Origin: Cyclaneusma minus
Lineage: Eukaryota > Ascomycota > Leotiomycetes > Marthamycetales > Marthamycetaceae
NCBI GenBank assembly: GCA_037179335.1
Contig: JAKZHN010000005.1
Coordinates: 806,001-870,000 of the forward strand
DNA length: 64,000 bases
Direction of reading: 5' to 3'
Positions 40,501 to 51,092 of the stretch are shown here, piece by piece; position 1 is the first letter of the stretch, and each line of letters begins with the position of its first letter. The notes beneath the pieces were generated by a model. That model was not told the DNA's origin. It made no database searches and saw nothing but the letters and a program-made list of their open reading frames with translations. Made by a program: the position numbers and the translations under genes.

Positions 40501-42135
40501 CTTCTGGTCGCCATGACGAGCGCCACGCCACGACCCCAAGATGGGAGGGCTCTGCGAGGACTACCTGCGCATGACGTATGCCAGAAACAGCTGGGATGGT
40601 CGCCTGCGGACGGACTGGGAGGGGATTGATCTGTGGCGAAGGGTGTTGAGCTCTCTGCATGGTGAGGATCGTTGATCCGGTATGATGGTATCCAGTAAAC
40701 GTTGTTTGGACTGCGGGCTGGCGGATATCTGGCTTTGGGCGCCTTAGCATCCTGACAGCGGCTTAAGCTGGCGCTGTCCCTTGGAAGATGAGGCTGCTGG
40801 CAGGGCGGCTCTAAGGGAACCGGCTCAATCGTCTGGCTACATGTAAGATGGCGCCGTCGAGCATTCGTATATCCTTTCTGTTGCACCACCTTTTCTCCTT
40901 GGTCCTGATTCATCTTCTACACCTTGCTAGAGTGGCACATCCGAAATACACAGTTTCACTGCGAGTGCGGGGTGAGAGTAGTGACGTTGAGCTTCGTTGA
41001 GACACAAGAGATTGTGTGTCTAGCCAGGACTGGCCAGGATATCACGCTGCGATGGCCCATCGCCCACTCAGTGGTCATCTTATAGCGGGAAGAATACAGG
41101 CGCTCCTGTCAGCGAAGGACGGTATATGGGCGCGGCTAGAAATCGAGGGAGTGACATAGATGATTGGCATGAGGATTGACAACCGATGAGACACGGGAGG
41201 CTGTTGGAGTCTGGAGAACGTGGGGAATGCTGCTGCCGCCTGATGATATAACGGCCTTGACGTAAGAATACCCAATATGGCCCTGGAATTATTAGAACAA
41301 ATGATGGAATTGACTGATATTTATCGATTCTTCGAAATAAGGAACATCTTGAGGGCCTCGAATTTACATGCAGTGTTTTCAAGTATCATTTACGTCGTCC
41401 AAGACCTGGGGAGAGTCGGACTTGATAACCTCCGACCTTATCCTACATACGCCCGATGACTTTTGTCACTACGCTAAGCGAGCCAATCCGACCAGCCTAA
41501 AGTGTTATAACAACGACTTTGATCAAGACTACAATTTTGAAATTGCATACCCGGAGACAATCAGCTCGTTATAACCCCAGAAGTACACTCATTTGTGCTG
41601 CTTATCACCAGCTCCTTTACTCAATTTCCTTGCGTGGATACCTTAACATTGTGGTCAGTAAGTACTATCAAGCGAGTCAACTCAGTGAAAGTACTCTACG
41701 CCCAGTCGTTGATCTATGCTTCGTCGATGATTAAATCTCAGAATTGTCTTCTATGATATCTTTGTCTTGATTTCAAGAGTAGTGATATCTCTTGTTGGCT
41801 TCGTAAGATGATTAAACATCTTTGAAGTTGAGTCACAGTGACCCATCTCGTGAAAAGGCAGTAGTGGAGAGCGCCAGGAGAGAATGCGCCACCTCAGATT
41901 GTCTGCCCTATAAGTCCAGACCGACGACGGCGATTTCTGGTTCTTGACTTTCTACAAACCTACCTAAAGCAGTATTTCTCGATAACAGATAAATTGTCAA
42001 AACAATAATCTCCATTTATCTCTGCGGAAAAGCACTGCTGCAGGCTATCCCACACACCCGCCACGGCCACGCCTCCGGTGCATCAACAGCAGCGCTTATT
42101 CCCAGCCAGTTCCCCAACCTCACTCTCGGTCAATC
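31509..42135. other. 10.6-kb gene-poor interval
   Basis: Long stretch with normal base composition but no gene I can support. The largest open frame (38699-39721, minus, 340 codons) has no recognisable domain and overlaps other frames. A 66-codon hydrophobic frame sits at 32975-33175. The interval carries four of the eight TACATGTA palindromes (38836, 39144, 39967, 40838) and three copies of GTACCTGTAC within 274 bp (36175-36448). No tRNA was seen. It may hold non-coding RNA genes or decayed sequence. Confidence 0.5.
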
Positions 42136-45100
42136 ATGAGCAGCAACGAAAGCAGCCTCGCTGCATCGCACTCCCAGGCATCGGCCAACAGCGAGAACAA
42201 TGGTCAGCAGCCTCCCTTTCGTTGCCTCTATTCATTCCCAGCCGTGCCCACGGTGCGCCTGTACCGCCGCCACACCTGCAGGCAGGCATTCGTCTCTGAT
42301 CATCTGAACACTGACAGTTGATGCGCTGGCAACAGATCGTCGACCCCACGGAGCCGCAGCCGGACCCGATGCGCATGCGAGGCTAAAGAATGGTGGCAAG
42401 CCCAGATTATGCCGATTCTACTCCCAGAAATCAGGTATTGTGTACCACTTTCAAGATTCCCCGTTCCCTTTGTAGCTGGCAAGCCCGCATTGACTGGTGC
42501 GGCGGGTGTTCCTATGGTGCAATCGCCCCGCCAGCTCGACCTGTACTCGAGGCATGACTTGCTTTGATCTTCATCAGCCAGCTGCTGCTGTATGATGGCG
42601 CCAGCATTCTAGTGCTTGCTGGGGCGCAGCTGATAGTACATGCGGGACAACTTATGGCCTGGAGTTGTGACTTCCGGACTTCTTTCGGCCTCTCCTGAAA
42701 GTCGTGTCTGTCGGCTTATCTTTTCCTATTATCTTCAGCATGTCTAATGCGTTGGCGGCCTGTTCTGGTACCGTGACGCCGCCGAGTTGAGTATCAGCAT
42801 TGGCGAGTGCCGGTGCTTGCTACGTTGCTTGCATCACGTTTTCCATGACGGGGTAGACCACATGCAAAGAACCTGCATCAATACTCTTAAGACCAAGGCT
42901 GAATCTGTGACTATCAGGCTGTCGAGCAGGCGATGCGTGCCCATTCGTCCATGATCCCGCCCAGTTGCCGAAGCGAGAGGCCCCTGAGAAAGCAGTTGGT
43001 GAGGCTTCACAGCCTCAACAATCGGCCCTCGCATCAGCTGCTCAGTCAGAGGCTGGAAGTGCTTCTGCAGGCCGACGCCAGGCTGTGGAACAGGCTCCAG
43101 CTTCACGAGCAGTAGCCAAACCGGTTCCTCAGGCTCAGCAAGAGGATCCGAGAGAGTACCAGCTGGGCCAATTACGGCGTCGATATTCTCCCAAAGAGAC
43201 GATCGACAACGGGGCTACCCTACTGAAGTTCAAGATCTCTCCCAGTGACCCGGATTTCCCATTTGAATTGGCGGCACTGGAATGTAACCTATACGTGCCT
43301 CAGCTATACCCGGATGATTCGCCACGGCTGAAGGTAACCAATAAGGACATTCCACGAGGATTCGCTGTCAATGTGGAAAGGGGCTTCGATGGTCTGGTCT
43401 CTGAACGGAAGGGGGCTACTCTACTGGCATTAACGAATGCTCTTGACAAGAACTTGGAAGCTTTTCTTTCAGAGAGGAAAGCTGAAACAATCAAGCTGGT
43501 AGCAAGCGCGGATACCAGACATCTGTCTAGTGCGCCTATAAGAGCGTTGGAGCCTCCCAAAGTGACTACAGCCACCCCTGAGCAGACGGGATCGCCAGCT
43601 GAGACCAGCGACAACAAGAACACGATCAACTCTCAACCAAAGCCTCGACAACCCGAAATCGTCTTCTCGGCCGCCGAGAAAGAAGATGCAGCGAAACGAA
43701 GAGCCCTGGAGACACGGCAACTTGAAGCCAGACTGGGCCGTCTGCCCCTTTACAAGAAGTCTGGTGATGGCATTGCATACACCCTTCCAGTTGAGCCTGC
43801 AAATCGAAGTCAGCTACCAGTGGCAGTGCGAACTCTGAAAACGGTGAAGCTTTTTGTGCCCCTGTTATACCCACTTCAGCCCTGTCGGATTCAGCTAGAA
43901 AATGTCGAGGGTGAAGAAAAGGAGGCCATTGAAAAGGCTTTCGAGAAAAATGCTAGAGAAAAACCCCAATTCAGTCTCGCAGGACATGTCAATACTCTGG
44001 CTCAGCGTATGCATCTTATGGCCGAGAAGTTGGCAACAGAAGATGTATCAGTCTTGCCCCAACGACCTGCAAAGAAGGTGGAGCAAGAGACGAAAGCTGC
44101 TGTTGAAGCTTCGAAGACGGTGTCAAATGATCAAATTGATGATCGAAGCCATATCCATGTCATTCCTCGACCGCCCGAGTGGGACATTGTTGAGCACTCA
44201 GACCTCTCTGACACTTCTGACAACTACTCTTACGATAGCGGCGACGAATCGGACGAGGCATCAGGAGGTGTGGAAGTCAATCTCGGCGACGAGAGCAAGC
44301 TCGAATCTCACACTGCTCCCTCGCAGAACCCCGAGCGAGGCACTGCCCTCTCATTCCCCTCCCTCTCACTCCACGATATCGAACTTCTCCAGCTCGTCTC
44401 CCTAAATCTCACCATCAAATGCGAACGCTGCAAGACAAACACCGAACTCCGTGGTCTCAAGAGCAACGTCCCTCAAACCGCAACATGCAATAAATGCACC
44501 ACCGTACTCGCAGTCACCTATCGTCATGACCTCATGCATCCTACCCACATCCGCGCCGGCTTCCTCGATCTCGAGAATTGTACGGCTGTCGACATGCTCC
44601 CCAGCAATTTCCTCCCCACTTGCGCCTCCTGTTCAGAAACCTTCCCGCTTCCAGGAATTGTCGCAGTACGCGGCGACACTAGCAGTCAGAACTGCCGTTC
44701 TTGCCACGCCAAACTAGTTTTCGAACTCCCCGACCTCAAATTCCTCTTCATCTCCCCCGCCTTTGCCCAAAACGCAGCCAACGCTCTCCCCAAACGCAAA
44801 AAGAAAGACTTGCTAGGCCTCAAAGCCGGTGAACCTTTGCCGAAAAACGGCCGATGCAGACATTATGCGAAAAGCTATCGATGGTTTCGCTTTAGTTGCT
44901 GTGGGAAAGTTTATGCTTGTGACAGGTGTCATGATGAGGGCGAGGAGCATCCGAACGAGCATGCAAATCGCATGATCTGTGGATGGTGTAGCCGGGAGGG
45001 GGTTTATAAGCCGGAGGAGTGTGGGGTTTGTGGGAAGGCGGTGGTGGGGAGGAAGGGGAGGGGGTTTTGGGAGGGGGGGAAGGGGACGAGGGATAGGACG

Positions 45101-45163
45101 CGGATGAGTAGGAAGGATCCGAGGAAGTTCAAGAGGGTTGGGGGGACGGATGCGAAGAAATAG
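42136..45163 (+). CDS. CCCH and CHY zinc-finger protein with tandem RWD-like modules
   Basis: Three exons, 42136-42202, 42318-42434 and 42918-45163, encode 809 residues. The second splice joins FYSQKSG to CRAGDACPFVH, creating a perfect C-x8-C-x5-C-x3-H finger (C54, C63, C69, H73), the RNA-binding type. Residues about 175-260 and 348-432 look like two copies of one module, each with a VP-LYP motif and following Pro and Arg, resembling RWD folds. An acidic Ser-rich linker follows. Four CxxC pairs (563, 585, 630, 654) suggest zinc ribbons. The CHY zinc finger spans about 706-767 (CRHY, CCGK, CDRCHDE, CGWC, CGVCG). The tail is basic. Related fungal proteins combining CCCH and CHY fingers are uncharacterised. 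Possible roles are RNA binding with protein interaction or ubiquitin-related function, by inference. Its 3' end abuts the promoter array. Confidence 0.9.
42203..42317 (+). other. 115-bp first intron of the zinc-finger gene
   Basis: Donor GTCAGC after the first base of a valine codon, acceptor CTGACAG. The donor is weaker than consensus, but the total coding length is divisible by three and the frame stays open only with this junction. Confidence 0.7.
42435..42917 (+). other. 483-bp second intron splitting the CCCH finger
   Basis: Donor GTATTG at 42435 and acceptor ATCAG ending at 42917. It separates the first Cys of the CCCH finger from the other three ligands. It is unusually long for this type of fungus, and retention would introduce stops. 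A small cassette exon inside cannot be excluded. Confidence 0.8.
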
Positions 45164-45280
45164 ATGGATGGATTGAGTAGGGTGGAGCCGATGTGCGACT
45201 GAGTAGGGGTCGAAAGGGGCTTGGGAATGGCCGTGAAGTAGCTCGATGGGTTTTGCACCATAGCTTAAATATCTGATCTC

Positions 45281-45410
45281 TTATAACCTGGGCTTCCCCG
45301 TGACGCCAGACAGGCTCACATGCGTCACGTGTCATTAACCTTGGGAGCGTCTTCTTTGGCCAGTGCTGCCCGACCTCGGGCTGCTTGGAATTCCCTTCCA
45401 GGGTATAAAT
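45281..45410. promoter_or_regulatory. Array unit 0: weak divergent TATA pair
   Basis: A plus-strand TATAAAT box at 45404 and a minus-strand TTATAAGAGATCAG at 45285 are about 119 bp apart, the same spacing as units 2-4. There is no CCAAT in the gap, and the minus core departs from consensus. A TCACGTG motif lies between. Confidence 0.5.
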
Positions 45411-45890
45411 ACTTATTCTAAATCCTCCCATTCATAATCAAACAAAATAATAAAATGGCGAATGCGTAAGCTCGAGAGCTCAGCCCATAGGGTATCCACT
45501 GAAAGCAAGTGCTCAATGTCTCTCGACTCATATTCCCAACGTCAACCGTTTCTTGATGAATAATGAAACAACACCTGGACTTCCCGTCAAAGCCTTCTCC
45601 TTTTGACAAGCCCCAGCACTAAGCGACAGTAGTCATGGTTCTTGACGATAGCAAAGAGCAGCAGCAGCAGCATTGTTCGCCAAGTAATCGCCACAACCTA
45701 CACATCCACTACTCGCCCACGCCGTCATGCTCCAAGTCTCAAACATGCATGTCCGTCTGGCAGTAAAAAAAATTCGTGTCCTAAAATTCTCCCCACTCAG
45801 AAACAGCGGCAGGCGGTTTCTAGATTCTGCTCCATGCACTTGGCCCATGTTTTACCTGATCGATGAGGAGGAAAGATCAGGTCAAGGAGG

Positions 45891-46087
45891 GCCTATTTAT
45901 AGCCTTGATTGGTCCAGGAGAACCACAGCAGAGAGTCCAAGCTAGCAGCCGGTCACGTTTGGTCCCCTGCTTCACCACCTACGGTCGGCGCATTGTTATT
46001 CACGTGATTGCAATGCCAAGGTGCTTAGTCCTTACGAGGCAAAAGCCAGCACATATCTCCTGAGACGCTCACTTGTGAAGTATAAAA
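45891..46087. promoter_or_regulatory. Array unit 1: divergent TATA pair
   Basis: Minus core CTATAAATAGGCCCTCC at 45886-45902 and plus TATAAAA at 46081 are about 185 bp apart, longer than in the other pairs. A CCAAT box on the minus strand (ATTGG near 45909) and CACGTGATTG lie between. A 71-codon minus frame starts about 50 bases after the minus TATA. Confidence 0.65.
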
Positions 46088-46580
46088 GCAACAGCTGGCT
46101 TCCTGACAGCAAATTTCTTCTCATAACAAAAGCCATCAATACAAGTAACAACGATCACGGGCACTGGAGACCATCTCTAGCATCCCAAGGTAGAGTCTCG
46201 CGATTTCGACCGCCAAGTGTGTTTCGTTCCATGAGAACGCTAGGGGTTTGAAAGCCAAAGTTTTTGAAGATGAATGACCTCTGATTCTTTCTTCCCATCA
46301 ACAGCGATAGCGGTTTTGCCAGACGGTGATAGGTAGCAGCTTTCGGCAGTGATACGTCGGGATAGCAGCAGCTCCACAAGGAGACCTCCGCTGTACGTGC
46401 TCGCAACACATCCCATGTTTGTTTTAGTGGGGTATTCAGGCTTTCATGTACCAAGAATTTTGTATACCGCTGGCGATGCAGAATAGTTTTCTTCTTCATC
46501 GATTTTGGTCAGATCCCATAGATAGGGTGTTTGTCATTCCATCGACATTCCTAGGGCGAGAAAGTTGGGATTTTGGAGGT

Positions 46581-46711
46581 GCAATTTATAGCCTTTGACT
46601 GGGCCCCAGGCGACGAGCACATAGAAAGGAGACAAACTATTAGCCAATCACAGACAATCGCCATCTCCGTCTATGTCAGGTGATTCAAGCGCGGTCAGCA
46701 CTACTATAAAA
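46581..46711. promoter_or_regulatory. Array unit 2: bidirectional promoter with central CCAAT
   Basis: Minus-facing CTATAAATTGCACCTCC and plus-facing ACTATAAAATGTG (TATA at 46705) are 119 bp apart, with CCAAT at 46646-46650 almost midway. The central text AGCCAATCACAG is shared with unit 4. CCAAT between two TATA boxes is consistent with a divergent RNA polymerase II promoter bound by a HAP/CBF-type complex. Confidence 0.7.
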
Positions 46712-47164
46712 TGTGTAGCTGACACCAAACCTGTTCTCTTCTCATATGGAAAGAATCATGGGCAGGCTATGAATGTTGACGGCTCGGGATTTGCACATCA
46801 ACTTCTCGAGACAAAATGTGGAATATAACAAGCTAGATAGTTTCTTAGATCAAGAACGCTAGCCTTCTTAAACCCCAAGATTCCACCTCAAATGCCGGCT
46901 TCAATTCATCAACAGTACCCTTGAGAGACAGTAGCATCAGCTTCCGACAGTGAGCGAATCAACTGACAGCAGACTGTCCACAAAATGTTCGCCAAAACTC
47001 CCAACAATACGAGCAATCTCTGCCTAGTACGTTTTTGATCTTTACAACCTAAGTATGAGTATACATGTTAGAGATGAGAATACGGTAGACTTCTGGTCTC
47101 CAGCCGTGCGTACCCTGCGTGTTTTAGTTTTCGTTGAAAGAAAACATCAGGTCTGGTGGAAAGC

Positions 47165-47296
47165 GCCAATTTATAGATTTTCCCTCAATCGAAGCAGGAC
47201 TGCAGGTAAGGAGGTCCGGCTAACAGCCAATTGCATTCAGTCTCCGCCTCAATTTCTCTTCACGGCGATACAAGTGCGTCTAGGATAACTATAAAA
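47165..47296. promoter_or_regulatory. Array unit 3: bidirectional promoter with central CCAAT
   Basis: Minus-facing CTATAAATTGGCGC and plus-facing ACTATAAAATGTGCAACTGG (TATA at 47290) are again 119 bp apart. CCAAT is at 47227-47231, about 57 bp from each TATA. Confidence 0.7.
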
Positions 47297-47726
47297 TGTG
47301 CAACTGGCCTCGTCTGCTTCGAGGTCAATCACTCGATAGACAGATTCCATGTATAACCCGGAAGTGTTCGCGCAGGGCATTTTCCTTCATTCCCCTGTGC
47401 AGCAGCAGAACGTTACTGGGCGGCAAACTTGTGGGAGTTGGTTTCGTCGCTCACCAGCGCTGGAATTCTGAACTCCAAGTCCCCGAAAGCCCGCAGTTCT
47501 TCAGCAGCAGCATCTCTAATAGACAGCAATATCAGCTTCCAACAGTGACAAAGCGCCACAACAACATGTTCTCGACGCAATCTTTGCTGCGAAATGCATG
47601 TAATGCAAACATGTCACTCAGGCTGCTATACTCTGTTATGTATGCGTGTCTTTAAAGATCCAAACAGTCCTTCTTTTCAAATTCTTCTTCTTCATCTTTG
47701 TAAAGAAAAGTTCGGGTCTGGAGGGG

Positions 47727-47858
47727 GCCAATTTATACGTTACGATTTAGTCAAGAGCGCTGTATGAGACAAGGAGGCAAGCTAGTAGCCAATCACACTC
47801 AGTCTACTCCTTAACGTCTGTGTCAGGTGACTCCCGTGCGCCTTAGACAACTATAAAA
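47727..47858. promoter_or_regulatory. Array unit 4: bidirectional promoter with central CCAAT
   Basis: Minus-facing GTATAAATTGGCCCCCTCC and plus-facing ACTATAAAACCAGCGGC (TATA at 47852) are 119 bp apart. CCAAT is at 47789-47793. The GTGTCAGGTGACTC segment resembles ATGTCAGGTGATTC of unit 2. Confidence 0.7.
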
Positions 47859-48323
47859 CCAGCGGCTGAACCTGTCTGTACTTCTCCTTTCAAGCAAATG
47901 AACCGGCTAAGGATCACGCGATCAGAAATGCTATGAGTATCAGAGTACTTGATACAGCCTCTCCCAACCCTCCAAGATACGATTCCAAGTACGGGTTTGG
48001 TGATTGGTCCGTCAGATCATGCTTGAGATGGACTTTGCACTTACAAGCCCCCAAGGAGGCCCTCATTTCCAGCAACATTGGCTTTGAGAGATGGTAGTAT
48101 TAGCTTTCGACGGTGACAGGGTGAAATGACAGCAGGTTCTCAATGAATCCTTTCACTCGCATAAGGTATTGAATAGAAATGGGCTTTGACACGTGCTGCC
48201 ATTCGATCATTCATGTACAGGTCTCTGGTAATGAAGGTACAATTGCCTTCGCATCTTCTACTGACATGAACTTCCATTTGGTCTGTCTGCATCCGTGAGA
48301 AAAGAAGAGATCCGGTCTGGGGG

Positions 48324-48460
48324 CTTAATTTATAGGCTTGGTCTTCAGTAGAGCAGTAGAGCAGCACTGCAAAAGGGAGACAAGCTATGAGCTGACCCGT
48401 GGACTATGAGATATTGACAGCGGTAGGAAGGACGAGCGGCAGTTGGTTTTGCATATAGAC
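48324..48460. promoter_or_regulatory. Array unit 5: minus promoter with decayed plus TATA
   Basis: Minus core CTATAAATTAAGCCCCC followed by GGATCTC. About 120 bp away on the plus side, CATATAGACC (48452) sits where TATAAAACC lies in unit 4, suggesting a decayed partner box. A 50-codon minus frame (48292 down to 48140) begins about 40 bases after the TATA. Confidence 0.5.
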
Positions 48461-48622
48461 CTGCCTGTTTATCATTTACGCTTCTTGGTAGTGGTATCTG
48501 GACTCTTGCCTTCCTGTGATGATTTATCATGTTTCAGATCCTAGAATGAACTTGCGATACTTCCACGCCCATGGCCTCGTCCTGCCAAGATTTTTCGATT
48601 AGAGATCAGGGAGGTTAGGGAG

Positions 48623-48635
48623 GGCAAATTTATAG
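48623..48635 (-). promoter_or_regulatory. Array unit 6: minus TATA core
   Basis: CTATAAATTTGCCCTCCC followed 12 bases later by CCTGATCTC on the minus strand. No plus-facing TATA partner is present. Confidence 0.55.
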
Positions 48636-48929
48636 TTTCCCTGGGGTCTGGCGCTCCATCATAAGAGCAAAGTAGCAGGAGACGGCAGTTACGGTTTGCG
48701 ACAGCAGAAAAGAGCAAGAGCAGCAGCTGGCTTGACCAGAATGCAGCAAGGCTGTTTTTTCTTGATTGGTTACCGGGCTCTCTCTTTGTTTGTGGCATCT
48801 CTTCAAATTATTTTCCGAAAGACTACAGTTTTGCCTGTTTTAGATTTCAGAATGACTAGCAAACCCTGCGAGCCCATGTGCCCTCTCCCACGATATTTTT
48901 CACTTGGAGATCAGAGTTGGTTTGAAAGA

Positions 48930-48942
48930 GGCCAATTCATAG
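48930..48942 (-). promoter_or_regulatory. Array unit 7: minus TATA-like core
   Basis: CTATGAATTGGCCTC, a one-base TATA variant, followed by CTCTGATCTCC. Probably weak or inactive, but clearly homologous to its neighbours. Confidence 0.5.
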
Positions 48943-49240
48943 CCTTTCAAAGGATTGGGTCTGTTTTTTCTGTACAACAGAGGCGAGGAGTCAGGAATTG
49001 CAGTTATGACAGCAGAGAAGAGCAAGAGCAGTAGCTGACTCAATTTGACAGCGGCATCTCCAAGTAGCCCGGTTGTTCGCTGAATCATGTCTCTAGAAGT
49101 TCAAATTGCCACATGTGGATCTTTCTTTCTTTTGACTGTGTCTTTTTGCAATATTCCAAGAACAAGCCAGCGATGCTTTCACCCTAGTTGATGGAGGAAG
49201 GGTTCTCCTTTCATTGAAGATCAGAATGGAGTGTAGATGG

Positions 49241-49252
49241 ACTAATCTATAG
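49241..49252 (-). promoter_or_regulatory. Array unit 8: degenerate minus core
   Basis: CTATAGATTAGTCC followed by TTCTGATCTTC. The TATA element is degenerate while the downstream GATCT is kept. Confidence 0.45.
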
Positions 49253-49557
49253 CTTCTCTGAGGACTCGAGGTCTGGCACTGTTAATACTGGAGCAATGAT
49301 AGACAGGAACTGCAAATCATGACGGTGAAGAGGAGCGAGAGCAGCAAGTGCTAGGTTTATACGACAGCAGAACGTCCAGTCGACCGAGTTCGTGTACCAG
49401 GCTACAGTTCAACGTTGATATCCTCGCACATTTCCGTTCTGGCAACGCGGCCTGTTGGAAGTTTCAGATCAGATTACCAATACTTCGATGCACATCGAAG
49501 GTGGGAGAAAGTCAGACCATGCGTGTCTCTTGAAGAAAGAAGAATAAGTTGGGGAAG

Positions 49558-49570
49558 GGTCAATTTATAG
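49558..49570 (-). promoter_or_regulatory. Array unit 9: minus TATA core
   Basis: CTATAAATTGACCCTTCCCC, close to consensus. The GATCT element is replaced by a CT-rich stretch. Confidence 0.55.
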
Positions 49571-49876
49571 CCTCCCCAGGAACTTGAGAACCGACCACTC
49601 GATGCAAGAGGAATAGAATGATAGGAGATAGCGAGATCGGCTTGTGGTGGTCGCATGAAGCGAGAGCAGCAGATATTGGAGACGACAGTGGAGAATCCGG
49701 ACTCAGGGCCTGGGCCAGACTTCTCACCATGCCATCCCTTGATATTGGCATCATTAGAAGCCCAAATTTCTTCTGCATGGTACAGTGTAAGGTAGACTAT
49801 GAATACTTTCACGTAGGTTCGTCCCACTTCTGACAGTTCGTAGTAATTATTGAAGGTCACAACAGGCTTGGGAGAG

Positions 49877-49888
49877 GCCAATTTATAG
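49877..49888 (-). promoter_or_regulatory. Array unit 10: minus TATA core
   Basis: CTATAAATTGGCCTCTCCC, a near-perfect match to the array consensus. The usual GGAGACAGGAATCGCAGC block lies on the plus side. Confidence 0.55.
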
Positions 49889-50175
49889 CTCTAGAGTTCT
49901 ACCCTTTCAACACAGCCGCATCAGGAGACAGGAATCGCAGCTTGTGGCGGTGAAAAGCATAAACGACAGGAGCAGTTTCACGTGGCGACAGCTCTCCGAA
50001 AATTATCGGTCTGCTGTTTCAACAGGCTTCACATTTGACTTGCGTCTTCAAAAGCCCCAACTTATCAGCCCCTTATGCCGTTTGTCCAGAGCCCAGAGCA
50101 GAGATCAGCGACACGTCCATACCTCCACTTGCAATGCCGTTCTCCTTGCCAGAAACCAGGACAGGTTGGGTAGGG

Positions 50176-50187
50176 GCCTATTTATAG
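50176..50187 (-). promoter_or_regulatory. Array unit 11: minus TATA core
   Basis: CTATAAATAGGCCCCTACCC, closest to unit 1. It is followed by ACCTGTCCTGG. Confidence 0.55.
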
Positions 50188-50432
50188 TATTCTCGAGGCC
50201 TGGCACATAAGTTGCAGGAGATAGCACCTACAGCCTTTCGCTTACAGCAGGGAAGCGGAGCTAGAACAGGCTGCACCACGTTATCAGGACGACGGCGGAC
50301 GAGTAAGGGAATCAGCCTGCCTCTTTATCAGGCTATATCGTCGATATTGGCCTGATTTGATCAGAGGCAAGTGATGTTTTCATTCCTGGCGTTCCTTGTC
50401 TTAGGGGCGAAATTGAGAGCATGTTGTGCAGG

Positions 50433-50446
50433 TGCAATTTATATAC
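50433..50446 (-). promoter_or_regulatory. Array unit 12: minus TATA core
   Basis: TATATAAATTGCACCTGC, resembling unit 2 (TTGCACCTCC). Spacing to unit 11 is shorter (about 258 bp). Confidence 0.5.
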
Positions 50447-50741
50447 CTAGTTCTAAGACGTTCCCTGAGATACAACAGTGGAAAATAACAATGACTTGGT
50501 CTTGTGACAGTAATCACAAGCTACAGCAGCAGCTACCGTGACGCAGCGACTGAGGGGTTCAATTGCCATGTTTGTGCATCAAGAGATCTTCTCCGCTTTG
50601 CTGGCCCTTGGTCCTCTGTTCAGATCCATTATCCAATGCGGTTGTGCCCTCGAGAGTCGACTCTCGAGTACCAATTACCATCATCTTTACATTCACCGTT
50701 TCGTGGTCTTGGAAAAGAAAGAGATAGGCAGGAATTAGGAC

Positions 50742-50752
50742 GGCTTATATAT
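50742..50752 (-). promoter_or_regulatory. Array unit 13: weak minus core
   Basis: GATATATAAGCCGTCC in the expected position (about 307 bp from unit 12). It matches the consensus only in the TATA and the CC-rich tail. Confidence 0.35.
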
Positions 50753-51080
50753 CGCGCCGAACACTAGTGGGACTAGCCTCAATTCTCAAGCTGCTGCTGT
50801 TTATATTGCCTGCTGTCATTTCATGGTGCTTGCTATTGGGTGTGGAAATTGGTAGCTTGGATTTGAAACTTGGAAGGGGAAATGGAATCTCGAATTTGAG
50901 ATTTGAGTTAGGAATTGCAGATGTTAATGTTGATACTTGGGTAGTTCCAAGTTCCTCTGCATTGTTTCAAAATTCCAGAAGAGCATAGTGAGACTTTCAA
51001 TTATCATGTTGATAATTGCAAGTAGAATGTGTGGATAATAGTAATGTAATGCAGTTCAACTGTTCAAGCAGGTTCGAGAG

Positions 51081-51092
51081 GGCCAATTATAG
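51081..51092 (-). promoter_or_regulatory. Array unit 14: last minus core
   Basis: CTATAATTGGCCCTCTCG followed by AACCTGC. One A is missing from the TATA box. The related block ATAACCACAACCTCCGACAG lies on the plus side, and the pattern ends by about 51250. Confidence 0.5.
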
